Source: Microbacterium psychrotolerans (GTDB lineage Bacteria > Actinomycetota > Actinomycetes > Actinomycetales > Microbacteriaceae). From it: DNA of 64,000 bases. The translations under genes were made by a program, and so were the position numbers. The stretch is taken from positions 434,001 through 498,000 of the forward strand of contig NZ_JAVFWO010000004.1 of the NCBI RefSeq assembly GCF_031085295.1. The letters are read 5' to 3'. This document shows, piece after piece, positions 9,067 through 16,593 of the stretch. Below the pieces are notes generated by a model that saw nothing but the letters and a program-made list of their open reading frames with translations, had not been told where the DNA came from and searched no databases. The stretch's first letter is position 1. Every line of letters begins with the position of its first letter.

Positions 9067-9705
9067 GTGGTCCCGCTCGAGAACCTTCTCGCCTTCACGC
9101 TCGCCGCGCTCGTCCTGATCGTGATCCCGGGCCCGAGCGTGCTGTTCACGATCGGGCGCGCGCTCGCCCTCGGGCGCATCGGCGGGCTCCTCAGCGTTCT
9201 CGGCAACGCGCTGGGCCTGCTGCCGGTCATCGGCCTCGTCGCGCTCGGCGTCGGCGGCATCGTGGCGCAGTCCATCGTGCTGTTCACGATCGTCAAGGTC
9301 GCCGGCGCGCTGTACCTCATGTATCTCGGCGTCCAGGCGATCCGTCACCGGCACCGCGCCGCCGCCGAGGCGAACGGCGGCGTCCTGCCCCGGTCCGCCT
9401 GGCGCCAGCTCGGCGAGGGCTTCGTCGTCGGCGTGACCAACCCGAAGACGATCGCGTTCTTCGTGGCCGTCCTGCCGCAGTTCGTCGACCTGGACGCGGG
9501 CATGGTGCCCCTTCAGATGGTCGAACTGGGCCTCGTCTTCTTCGTCATCGCACTGATCTCCGACGGCATCTGGGCACTCGTCGCGGCCGGCGCCCGCACC
9601 TGGTTCGGCCGCTCGCCGAAGCGCATCTCGACGCTGTCGGCCACCGGCGGCGGCCTGATGATCGGCCTCGGCGGCATCCTGCTCTTCACCGGGAACAAGC
9701 ACTGA
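9067..9705 (+). CDS. LysE family translocator
   Basis: A 212-residue six-helix inner-membrane exporter of the LysE/RhtB family. The N-terminal helix and the conserved GPSVLFTIGRALALGRIGGL segment are clear, as is the VTNPKTIAFFVAVLPQFVD motif of helix 4. Members export amino acids or their derivatives by proton antiport. It starts at GTG 9067, and its stop overlaps the ATG of the HAD phosphatase by one base, so GNAT, LysE and HAD probably form one operon. The exported compound is not predictable. Confidence 0.9.
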   Translation: MVPLENLLAFTLAALVLIVIPGPSVLFTIGRALALGRIGGLLSVLGNALGLLPVIGLVALGVGGIVAQSIVLFTIVKVAGALYLMYLGVQAIRHRHRAAAEANGGVLPRSAWRQLGEGFVVGVTNPKTIAFFVAVLPQFVDLDAGMVPLQMVELGLVFFVIALISDGIWALVAAGARTWFGRSPKRISTLSATGGGLMIGLGGILLFTGNKH

Positions 9706-10595
9706 TGGGCTCGTCGACCACCTCGGATGCCGGACCGCAGCGCTCGGCCGGTCGGCGCATCATCTTCCTCGACGTCGACGGGACGATCCTCGAGCACGGC
9801 TCGCACATCTCCCCCTCGACCCCGGACGCCGTGCGAGCGGCGCGCGCGGCCGGCCATCTCGTGTACCTCAGCACCGGACGTTCGGCCGCCGACATCCATC
9901 CGGTCGTGGCCGAGATCGGCTTCGACGGCGCGGTCACCAACTCCGGCGCGCTCGTGACGTCGGACGGCCAGGTGGTCGTCGAACGCCCGCTGTCGCCGGA
10001 GGCGACGAACCGGATGCTGACGGCGCTGCGCAGCCGCGGCATCCGCTACTTCCTGCAGACCCGTGACGGCGTCTACGCGAGCGACGACATGGCCGAACTG
10101 ATGCGCGACTACGCCGTCGCGCTCGAGGCCCGTGTGCGGGCGGGTCGAGAGGTGCGCCCCGAGGACTCGCTGGTCGGCCTCGCTCAGCGGACGTTCCCCG
10201 GCGTGGAGGACGCGGACCTCGACCGCATCGACAAGGCCGTGTTCGTCAGCGACCACGAGGACGGCATCGACGAACTCCGCGCCGACCTGGGCGACGAGTT
10301 CCTCATCGTCCCGGGCAGCATGCCGCTGCCCGGCGGCTCGAACGGCGAGATCAGCGAACGCGGCACGACCAAGGGTTCGGCGATCGAGCTGCTGCTCGAG
10401 CACCTCGGGATGGATGCCGCGGACGCCGTCGCGGTCGGCGACAGCTGGAACGACGTGGAGATGTTCGAAGTGTGCGGCGTCGCGGTCGCGATGGGCAATG
10501 CGCAGCCCGAACTCAAGGAACTCGCCGACATGGTCACGACCGACGTCCTCGACGACGGCATCGCCAACGCCTTCCGGCGGCTCGGCCTCATCTGA
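9705..10595 (+). CDS. HAD-IIB (Cof-type) phosphatase
   Basis: A 296-residue haloacid dehalogenase-superfamily hydrolase. Motif I is FLDVDGTIL, motif II lies in YLSTGRS, motif III is the Lys of TKGSAIELLLEHLG, and motif IV is AVGDSWNDVEMF, followed by AVAMGNAQPELK as in Cof/YbiV/YidA proteins. A C2B cap lies between motifs II and III. These enzymes dephosphorylate sugar phosphates, flavin or pyridoxal phosphates; the exact substrate is open. The ATG at 9705 overlaps the previous stop by 1 nt. It converges on the VOC gene with 39 bp between the stops and no clear hairpin. Confidence 0.92.
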   Translation: MGSSTTSDAGPQRSAGRRIIFLDVDGTILEHGSHISPSTPDAVRAARAAGHLVYLSTGRSAADIHPVVAEIGFDGAVTNSGALVTSDGQVVVERPLSPEATNRMLTALRSRGIRYFLQTRDGVYASDDMAELMRDYAVALEARVRAGREVRPEDSLVGLAQRTFPGVEDADLDRIDKAVFVSDHEDGIDELRADLGDEFLIVPGSMPLPGGSNGEISERGTTKGSAIELLLEHLGMDAADAVAVGDSWNDVEMFEVCGVAVAMGNAQPELKELADMVTTDVLDDGIANAFRRLGLI

Positions 10596-10634
10596 CCCGG
10601 CGTCGGCGGCGCGCGAAGCGGCCCTGCCGCGGTG

Positions 10635-11015
10635 TCACGGCTGCGTGGGGGCTTCCATCCCGAGGTTGACGAGGGTGCCGCCCGGGTCGCGCACCTGCGC
10701 CACCCGTTCGCCCCATGGCATGTCGGCCGGCGCCTGCTCGGCCCGCCCGCCGGCACGCACCCACGCCGCGTAGGTCGCATCCACGTCGTCGACGTAGAAC
10801 CACAGCGCGACGCGGTCGCCCACCGACGGCGGGAGGGCGTCGGGGTCGCGTCCGATGCCCAGCGACGTCTCGCCGACCTGCAGCGACACGTAGTCGTCCT
10901 CGTCGCCGCTGCCGAACCGGTACGCCACCGTCGCGTCGAGGGCGCTCTCGTAGAACCGCACGAGCTCCGGCAGGTCTCGCACCAGCAGGATCGGGAACAG
11001 GCTCCGTACCCCCAT
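10635..11015 (-). CDS. VOC (glyoxalase/bleomycin resistance) family protein
   Basis: A 126-residue vicinal-oxygen-chelate protein with two beta-alpha-beta-beta-beta modules: the first begins LFPILLVRDLPELVRFYESAL, the second WFYVDDVDATYAAWVRAGG, ending in VAQVRDPGGTLVNLG. The DPGG turn and the spacing are typical of small dioxygenase-like or antibiotic-binding VOC proteins. The ATG at 11015 is preferred to a GTG nine bases upstream because AAGGTGG sits 5 nt ahead of it. It is a monocistronic-looking gene whose ligand is unknown. Confidence 0.85.
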   Translation of the reverse strand: MGVRSLFPILLVRDLPELVRFYESALDATVAYRFGSGDEDDYVSLQVGETSLGIGRDPDALPPSVGDRVALWFYVDDVDATYAAWVRAGGRAEQAPADMPWGERVAQVRDPGGTLVNLGMEAPTQP

Positions 11016-11058
11016 GGCGCCCACCTTACGTCGCCCTGATGGGTCTCGAAAGGACCGC

Positions 11059-11898
11059 TCAGTCCAGGAAGATGTCGGGGAACAGGGCCGAGTCCGGGGT
11101 TCCGGGGACGGCCGCGTACCCCGAGAGGTCGGTCACGCCGGCCGCTTCCAGCACGTCTTCGACGATGAGCGTCTGCCCGGTGTACTCGCGAGCCGGCTGC
11201 GTGAAGATCTCGTACGCGGCGTCGGCGTAGATCTCGGGCGTGCGGCTCACCTTCATCATCCGGTCGCCGCCGAGTGCGAACTGCACCGCCGCGGTCGCGA
11301 TGGTGGTGCGCGGCCACAGCGTGTTGGCGGCGATCCCCGCCGACGCGAACTCCGCCGCGAGCCCCAGCGTCGCCATCGTCATGCCGTACTTCGCGAGCGT
11401 GTAGCCGGTGTGGCCGCCCAGCCACTTCGGCGAGAGGTTCAGCGGCGGAGAGAGGGAGAGGATGTGCGGGTTCTCGGCATCCTTCAGGATCGGGATCGCG
11501 GCGCGCGAGAGCATGAACGTGCCGCGGACGTTGACGTCCTGCATGAGGTCGTACTTCTTGGCGTCGAGCTCGAGGGAGCGCGACAGGTCGATCACCGAGG
11601 CGTTGTTGACCACGATGTCGATGCCGTCGAACTCGCCTTGCGTCTTCAGCACGGCCTCGGTGACGTCGTCGTCGTTGCGCACATCGCCGACGATCGGCAG
11701 CGCGTTCCCGCCGGCGGCGCGGATCTGCTCGGCAGCCGAGTGCACCGTGCCCTCGAGCTTGGGGTGGGGCGTGTCGGTCTTGGCGAGCAGCGCGATGTTG
11801 GCGCCGTCCCGCGCCGCGCGCAGCGCGATCGCGAGCCCGATGCCGCGGCTGCCGCCCGACATCAGGATCGTCTTGCCGGCCAGGGGCTTGTCGCTCAT
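11059..11898 (-). CDS. SDR oxidoreductase, HSDL2-like
   Basis: A 279-residue short-chain dehydrogenase. The NAD(P)-binding motif is SGGSRGIGLAIA, followed by NNAS, and the active site is formed by Ser in HILSLSPPL and TGYTLAKYGM (Tyr-X3-Lys). The sequence AKTDTPHPKLEGTVHSAAEQI after beta2 and LWPRTTIATAAVQ after the active site are the hallmarks of the hydroxysteroid dehydrogenase-like 2 / citronellol-type branch, linked to fatty-acyl or terpenoid metabolism. It is the last of three genes (SDR, enoyl-CoA hydratase, this one) spaced 14 and 17 bp, so it probably serves acyl-CoA breakdown. A GAGGAG ribosome site precedes ATG 11898. Confidence 0.9.
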   Translation of the reverse strand: MSDKPLAGKTILMSGGSRGIGLAIALRAARDGANIALLAKTDTPHPKLEGTVHSAAEQIRAAGGNALPIVGDVRNDDDVTEAVLKTQGEFDGIDIVVNNASVIDLSRSLELDAKKYDLMQDVNVRGTFMLSRAAIPILKDAENPHILSLSPPLNLSPKWLGGHTGYTLAKYGMTMATLGLAAEFASAGIAANTLWPRTTIATAAVQFALGGDRMMKVSRTPEIYADAAYEIFTQPAREYTGQTLIVEDVLEAAGVTDLSGYAAVPGTPDSALFPDIFLD

Positions 11899-11915
11899 GT
11901 CGGGTTCTCCTCGGG

Positions 11916-12692
11916 TCAGGAACGGGATTTGGCGGATGCCGCCGCGAAGGCCGCGACGCGAGCACGGGCCTCCTGCGTGTCGAAGCGGGCGCCGATCGAG
12001 GCGGCTTCGTCGTCGAGGTTCTCGGCGAACGAGCGTCCCGCCCCCGTGCGCACGAGCCGCTTCGCCTGGCCGAAGGCGCCGGTGGCGTTGTCGAGCCAGA
12101 ACCGTGCGACCGCCTCGGCGCGGGCGGCGACGTCGGCCGCGGGAACCACCTCGGTGACGAGGCCCCAGTCGAGCGCCGTCTCGGCGTCGATCGTGAGGTC
12201 CTGCAGCAGCAGCTGGAGGGCACGGCGCTGGCCGACCGCCGCGGGGAGCAGCGTCGAGACGCCGAGGTCGGGTGTCAGTCCGATGTTCGCGTACTTGCTC
12301 ACGAACCTCGACTGCTCCGACGCGACGATGTAGTCGGCGGTGAGCATGAGCCCGAGCCCGCCGCCCGCCACCGCGCCCTGCACGGCCGCGACGATGGGCT
12401 TGTCGGACTCGACGAACCTGCGGATGCCGTCGTGGATGGTCTGCGCGGCGCCCGTGACGTCGGGGCCTGACGCGCCCGACGTCGCCATCTCGAGGACGTC
12501 GCCGCCGGCGCAGAAGGCCGGGCCCGCGGCATCCAGGATCACCGCGCCGACGGAGTCGTCGGACGTGATCTCGTGGGCGACGTCGCGCCAGCGGCGGCCC
12601 ATCTCGAAGCCCATCGCGTTGAGGAACGCAGGCCGGTTGAAGGTCACGCGCGCGAGCGCGCCGTCGCGCGCGACGAGGATCGAGTCGCTCAT
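11916..12692 (-). CDS. Enoyl-CoA hydratase/isomerase
   Basis: A 258-residue crotonase-fold protein. The oxyanion-hole segments are FCAGGDVLEM and GAVAGGGLGLMLTADYIVA. In the position of the second catalytic Glu the helix reads SKYANIGLTPDLGVSTLLPAAVG, so Asp replaces the usual Glu of enoyl-CoA hydratase 1 (AFGLIGLVPDAG types); isomerase or thioesterase-like members show this. It lies between the two SDR genes in an operon consistent with beta-oxidation of fatty or branched-chain acyl-CoA. The ATG at 12692 (MSDSILVARDGALARVTFNRP) gives the family-typical N terminus. Confidence 0.9.
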   Translation of the reverse strand: MSDSILVARDGALARVTFNRPAFLNAMGFEMGRRWRDVAHEITSDDSVGAVILDAAGPAFCAGGDVLEMATSGASGPDVTGAAQTIHDGIRRFVESDKPIVAAVQGAVAGGGLGLMLTADYIVASEQSRFVSKYANIGLTPDLGVSTLLPAAVGQRRALQLLLQDLTIDAETALDWGLVTEVVPAADVAARAEAVARFWLDNATGAFGQAKRLVRTGAGRSFAENLDDEAASIGARFDTQEARARVAAFAAASAKSRS

Positions 12693-12706
12693 GGGGTCTC
12701 CTGCAC

Positions 12707-13468
12707 TCACTTCGGGGCCATCCGGATCGCGCCGTCGAGGCGGATCGTCTCGCCGTTGAGGTAGTCGTTGTCGACGATCGACATCACCAGCCGCGCGTAC
12801 TCGTCGGGCTTGCCGAGCCGCTGCGGGTAGGGCACCTGCTCGCCGAGCGAGTCCTGCGCAGCCTGCGGCAGCCCCATGAGCATCGGGGTCTCCATGATGC
12901 CGGGGGCGATCGTCACGACGCGGATGCCGTAGCGCGCGAGCTCGCGCGCGATCGGCAGCGTCATCGCGTGCACGCCGCCCTTCGACGCGGCGTACGCGGG
13001 CTGGCCGATCTGCCCGTCGAACGCCGCGACGCTCGCCGTGCTGACGATGACGCCGCGGTCGCCGTCGGCGGTCGGCTCCGTCTTGGCGATCGCGGCGGAG
13101 GCCTGCGCGATGACGTTGTAGGTGCCGATGAGGTTGACGCGCACGATGCGCTCGAAGCCCTCCAGCGGCGACGGGTTGCCGTCGCGGTCGAGCACCTTCG
13201 CGGGCGGTGCGATGCCGGCGCAGTTCACGACGACGCGGAGGGGACCGGATGCCGCGGCCGTTGCGACCGCGGCAGCCACCTGCTCCGCATCCGTGACGTC
13301 GGCCGGCGCGAACGCTCCCCCGAGCTCTACGGCGACATCGGCGCCGGCGGAGGACGGCAGGTCGACGATCGTGACGGCCGCGCCCGCTGCGGCGAGGCGA
13401 CGGGCCGTGGCGAGGCCGAGGCCGCTCGCACCGCCGGTGACGAGCGCGGAGGCACCGGTGAGGTCCAT
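12707..13468 (-). CDS. 3-hydroxyacyl-CoA dehydrogenase, SDR type
   Basis: A 253-residue SDR closely resembling type II 3-hydroxyacyl-CoA / 3-hydroxy-2-methylbutyryl-CoA dehydrogenase (HSD17B10 family). It has [15 protein letters not shown] for NAD binding, NCAGIAPP, catalytic Ser in [15 protein letters not shown], and Tyr-X3-Lys in YAASKGG. The insertion [29 protein letters not shown] split by the conserved VNLIGT is diagnostic. It is the first gene of the operon. The start ATG at 13468 has GAAGGAG five bases upstream, and an overlapping pair of palindromes lies 33-63 nt further up, so TetR-type control is likely. Confidence 0.92.
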   Translation of the reverse strand: MDLTGASALVTGGASGLGLATARRLAAAGAAVTIVDLPSSAGADVAVELGGAFAPADVTDAEQVAAAVATAAASGPLRVVVNCAGIAPPAKVLDRDGNPSPLEGFERIVRVNLIGTYNVIAQASAAIAKTEPTADGDRGVIVSTASVAAFDGQIGQPAYAASKGGVHAMTLPIARELARYGIRVVTIAPGIMETPMLMGLPQAAQDSLGEQVPYPQRLGKPDEYARLVMSIVDNDYLNGETIRLDGAIRMAPK

Positions 13469-13500
13469 GGATTCTCCTTCGAAGTCCGGATGATGCGGAA

Positions 13501-13531
13501 CCGCGTATCAGCATACGCGGGACTGAGTCCC
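13501..13531 (-). promoter_or_regulatory. Two overlapping palindromes upstream of the acyl-CoA operon
   Basis: CCGCGTATCAGCATACGCGG at 13501-13520 has perfect 8-bp arms around a 4-nt centre. GGGACT-G-AGTCCC at 13519-13531 is a second perfect palindrome sharing two bases with it. On the minus strand TATGCT inside the first fits the -10 consensus, so a bound repressor would block the promoter. Operators of this size are common for TetR-family regulators of lipid catabolism; no such gene is in the window. Confidence 0.5.
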
Positions 13532-13584
13532 ACGTGGTGCCGCGGGCGGTGCAACGGGACCAGGCTAACGGGCGGTCGCCGCCC

Positions 13585-14100
13585 TCACGGCCCGAACTGC
13601 GGACCGATGCGCGTGACGGCCGAGATGCGGTCGATCAGTTCGGCAGGCCGTGCGAGGAGCAGGCGCGCCTCGCCGCGGGCGGTCAGATACTCCACCAGCC
13701 GCGTCGTCGCCTGCGCATCGCCGCGACGGTAGCCCGAGAGGTAGTGCTGAGTGGCGCGCCACTCCTGGCGCTGCCCATCGAGGGTCGTCATCACGACGAG
13801 GAAGGTCGGCGTCTCGGCCGCCTCGCCGACCTCCAGACCGCCGGCCACACCGCCGAGCAGCGCCGCCGCCATGTCGGAGATCGCAGGGTACGGCCACCAG
13901 GTCGACGGCGGAGCCACCGTGAGCGAGTGCACCTGCACCCATGACACGAACTGCGACCGGGACTCGCCGATGTGCCGCGCGAGCCCGTCGGGGGTGAGTC
14001 GCACGTGCCGCGCCGTGGTGTCGCCGATCGCGACCGCCGGCTCCGCCCCCTGGAGCGCCGTGAGTGGTCCGCGGCGGCGAGTGGCGCGCGTGGTGGGCAT
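13585..14100 (-). CDS. Unrecognised 171-residue protein
   Basis: I do not recognise this protein. From ATG 14100 it reads MPTTRATRRRGPLT, then a moderately hydrophobic body containing AAALLGGVAGGLEVGEAAETPTF, a mixed alpha/beta pattern (FLVVMTTLDGQRQEWRATQHYLSGYRRG) and a C terminus ending RISAVTRIGPQFGP. No signal peptide or clear membrane helix is visible. Codon use resembles the neighbours, and the translation has regular alternation of charged and hydrophobic residues, which argues for a real gene. It is divergent from the DUF488 gene. The start is uncertain, since the frame remains open upstream. Confidence 0.55.
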   Translation of the reverse strand: MPTTRATRRRGPLTALQGAEPAVAIGDTTARHVRLTPDGLARHIGESRSQFVSWVQVHSLTVAPPSTWWPYPAISDMAAALLGGVAGGLEVGEAAETPTFLVVMTTLDGQRQEWRATQHYLSGYRRGDAQATTRLVEYLTARGEARLLLARPAELIDRISAVTRIGPQFGP

Positions 14101-14156
14101 GCATCCATCCCACCGCGCCGGTGGCGCATGGCGCGGCAGGCGGGTTGGATGGGCGC

Positions 14157-14507
14157 ATGGAGATCCGGCTGAAGCGCGTGTACGACGAGCCGACCCCGGG
14201 CGACGGCTTCCGCGTGCTGGTCGACCGGCTGTGGCCGCGCGGGCTCTCGAAGGAGCGCGCCGCGCTCGACCTGTGGGCGAATGAGGTCGCGCCCTCGACC
14301 GAGCTGCGCAAGGCCTTCCACCACGACGACCTGTCGTGGCCCGACTTCGAGGCCGCCTATCGGGCAGAGCTCGCCGGTCCGACGAGCACGGCCCTCGCGT
14401 CGCTGCGGGAAGAGCTGGCTGCGCACCCGGTCGTGACACTGCTGCACGCCGTGAACGACGAGGCGCACAACCACGCCCTGATCCTCCGCGACGCCCTGGA
14501 GTCCTGA
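14157..14507 (+). CDS. DUF488 family protein (YeaO-like)
   Basis: A 116-residue cytoplasmic protein with the signature of the YeaO/DUF488 family: IRLKRVYDEPTPGDGFRVLVDRLWPRG at the N terminus, then LWANEVAPSTELRKAFHHD and a C-terminal VVTLLHAVNDEAHNHALILRD segment. The family is widespread and of unsettled function; some members have been linked to redox or metal chemistry. ATG 14157 is the obvious start, matching family length. It is followed after 33 bp by the phosphotransferase gene on the same strand. Confidence 0.9.
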   Translation: MEIRLKRVYDEPTPGDGFRVLVDRLWPRGLSKERAALDLWANEVAPSTELRKAFHHDDLSWPDFEAAYRAELAGPTSTALASLREELAAHPVVTLLHAVNDEAHNHALILRDALES

Positions 14508-14540
14508 CCCACCCGGTGCTGCACCGGGCAGGATGGGACG

Positions 14541-15266
14541 GTGTCGATCCCCCTCGAAGACGTCGCCGTCCCGGAGAAGGTGCGCGAGCTCGCGCGCGGC
14601 GCGAATCTCGCCCCGGTCTGGCGCAACGACTACGGCGGTGTGACGTTCCGCACCGACGACGCGCGCTTCATCAAGCACGGCCCGCGCAACGCGGAGTCGT
14701 CGTTCGCGGGTGAGGCGGAGCGGCTGCGCTGGGCGTCGCCGCACATCGCCGTGCCGCGGGTGCTGGACGAGGGCGCCGACGGCACCCACGAGTGGATCGT
14801 GACGGCCGCGCTGCCAGGGCGTTCGGCGGTCGATCCCCGGTGGATCGCGGATGCCGCCACCGCCGTCCGCGCCGTCGGCGAGGGACTGCGCGCCCTGCAC
14901 GATGCGCTGCCGGTGGCCGAGTGCCCCTTCGACTGGGGCGTGCCCTCGCGCATCGCGAATGCGCAGGGGCGCGGCATCCGAATTCCCGATGTCCTGCGCG
15001 AGCCGCCGCCCGTCGACCGGCTCGTGGTCTGCCACGCCGACGCCTGCTGCCCGAACACCCTCATCGGCGACGACGGCCGCTGGAGCGGACACGTCGACCT
15101 CGGCGCACTCGGCGTCGGCGACCGCTGGGCCGACATCGCCGTGGCGTCGATGTCGACGGCGTGGAACTATGGCGAGGGATGGGAGGACGCCCTCATCGAG
15201 GCGTACGGTGTCGAGCCCGACCGTGAGCGCCTGTCGTACTACCGAGAGCTGTGGAACGCGACATGA
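14541..15266 (+). CDS. APH-family phosphotransferase, APH(3')-like
   Basis: A 241-residue kinase of the aminoglycoside phosphotransferase family. The N-lobe Lys is in RFIKHGP, the catalytic loop is HADACCPNTL (HXDXXXXN as in APH(3')), and the metal-binding segment DLGALGVGDRWADIA is close to that of APH(3') enzymes. It is slightly shorter than the roughly 260-residue resistance enzymes. Chromosomal actinobacterial homologues often act on other small molecules, so a resistance role is possible but not shown. The start is GTG 14541. Its stop overlaps the SRPBCC gene by 4 nt (ATGA). Confidence 0.88.
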   Translation: MSIPLEDVAVPEKVRELARGANLAPVWRNDYGGVTFRTDDARFIKHGPRNAESSFAGEAERLRWASPHIAVPRVLDEGADGTHEWIVTAALPGRSAVDPRWIADAATAVRAVGEGLRALHDALPVAECPFDWGVPSRIANAQGRGIRIPDVLREPPPVDRLVVCHADACCPNTLIGDDGRWSGHVDLGALGVGDRWADIAVASMSTAWNYGEGWEDALIEAYGVEPDRERLSYYRELWNAT

Positions 15267-15769
15267 CCGAGATCACCGGCAACGTCTGCAAGATCGACGG
15301 CCACCCGAACCTCGTCATCCTGCGGCGCTTCCGCGCGACCGCCGACGAGATCTGGCGCGAGCTCACCGAGTCGGCACGGCTCGCGCGTTGGATAGGCCGG
15401 TGGGACGGCGACCCGTCCAGCGGGCACGTCACGTTCTACATGACGGCCGAGGCCGAGGATGCCGCGGGCGAGGAGTACACGATCCTCGAGTGCGACCGGC
15501 CGCGGCGCTTCGCCGGTGACACGTCGGCGGCCGGGGGCGCGTGGCATCTGTGGTTCGAGCTCGCCGAGGAGGCGCCGGGCGACACGATCCTCACGTTCGG
15601 CCAGCGGCTGAACCCCGGCGAGGATGTCGGCTCGATCGGTCCGGGCTGGGAGTACTACCTCGACCGGCTCGTCGCCGCGCAGGCCGGCCTCGATGCCGGC
15701 ACGGTCTCGTGGGACGACTACTTCCCCGCTCTGCAGCCCGCCTACGAGCGGCTCGTCGCCGCCGACTGA
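15263..15769 (+). CDS. SRPBCC / AHSA1 domain protein
   Basis: A 168-residue helix-grip fold protein of the activator-of-Hsp90 (AHSA1) branch of the START superfamily. The opening VILRRFRATADEIWRELTESARLARWIG is the family signature, followed by the beta-sheet region and the C-terminal helix GWEYYLDRLVAAQAGL. Such proteins bind hydrophobic ligands; the ligand here is unknown. Translational coupling to the APH-like gene (4-nt overlap) suggests a shared function. It converges on the ECF transporter genes with 17 bp between the stops. Confidence 0.88.
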   Translation: MTEITGNVCKIDGHPNLVILRRFRATADEIWRELTESARLARWIGRWDGDPSSGHVTFYMTAEAEDAAGEEYTILECDRPRRFAGDTSAAGGAWHLWFELAEEAPGDTILTFGQRLNPGEDVGSIGPGWEYYLDRLVAAQAGLDAGTVSWDDYFPALQPAYERLVAAD

Positions 15770-15786
15770 GCGACGGGCGGCCGCGA

Positions 15787-16593
15787 TCAGGACCAGACGA
15801 AGCGGAAGGTGCCGGCGACGACCGCTGCGGCGATCGCCACGGTCATGATCGCGGCGGCGCCGAGCAGCGCCACCACGTCACGGGGGTGGAGCCGCGAGGG
15901 ACGTGACCAGGTGCGCGGGATGCCGGAGCCGAAGCCGCGCGCCTCCATCGCCATCGCGAGCTTGGTGCCGCGCCGCACGGCGAACACGAGCAGCACGAAC
16001 GCCATCGAGAAGAAGCGCCGGACCGCGCCGCTGTCGCCCACGCCGCGCGCGCGACGCGCGAGGCCCATGCTGCGCCAGTCGTCGAGGAAGAGTCCCAGCG
16101 TGCGCGTGCCGGCGAGCACCCCGAGCACGAAGCGGCTCGGCAGCTTCGCGACCTGTGCGAGGGCGTCGGCGAGCTCGGTGGGGTCGGTGCGGCCGAACAG
16201 CAGGATCGTCGGCAGCGCGAGGGCGAGCACGCGCAGGCACACCGCGACGGCGAGGGCGATCGAGTCGTCGCTGATCGTGGCGTACCAGAACGACCAGTAG
16301 ACCGTTCCGCCCGGCTCGGCGTACAGCAGCATGCTGACGCCTGCGACGGGCGCGAAGACGAGGACGGGCAGCATCCGCTTCAGCACCGTGAGGGCGCCGA
16401 GGCCCGTCAGCGGGATGCACGCGAGCTGCAGCGCGATGGCGACGAGCGCGCTCGTCACGTCGATCGACGCGAGCAGCGGCACCGACAGCAGCAGTGCGAG
16501 CACGATCTTGGTCACCGGGTTGACCCCGTCGAGCCAGGCCGCCCGCTCGGCGCCGACGTCATGCGCGCCGGTGCGCGCGTCGACGGCGGTCAC
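15787..16593 (-). CDS. ykoC: ECF transporter transmembrane protein EcfT (YkoC-like)
   Basis: A 268-residue integral membrane protein with the T-component pattern: hydrophobic helices at about 25-45, 47-70, 75-95, 115-135 and 240-262, and two short ARG-type coupling motifs (SMGLARRARGVGD and MAMEARGFGSG) in the cytoplasmic helices that touch the ATPase. It starts with GTG at 16593, overlapping the ATPase stop by 4 nt. With the fused ATPase and the YkoE-like S component it forms an energy-coupling factor importer for thiamine or its hydroxymethylpyrimidine precursor, as the upstream TPP riboswitch implies. Confidence 0.93.
   Translation of the reverse strand: MTAVDARTGAHDVGAERAAWLDGVNPVTKIVLALLLSVPLLASIDVTSALVAIALQLACIPLTGLGALTVLKRMLPVLVFAPVAGVSMLLYAEPGGTVYWSFWYATISDDSIALAVAVCLRVLALALPTILLFGRTDPTELADALAQVAKLPSRFVLGVLAGTRTLGLFLDDWRSMGLARRARGVGDSGAVRRFFSMAFVLLVFAVRRGTKLAMAMEARGFGSGIPRTWSRPSRLHPRDVVALLGAAAIMTVAIAAAVVAGTFRFVWS

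Noticed and set aside
7024..9702. An open frame of about 890 codons antisense to the GNAT and LysE genes
   Set aside because: Its product has low-complexity Asp/Arg/Ala composition, and it overlaps well-supported genes (rlmN, GNAT, LysE) in other frames.
11024..11024. GTG start for the VOC gene
   Set aside because: The ATG at 11015 has a better spaced AAGGTGG site.
14541..15266. Calling the APH-like gene an antibiotic resistance gene
   Set aside because: It shares the family motifs, but the catalytic loop differs slightly and chromosomal homologues have other substrates; only the family is supported.
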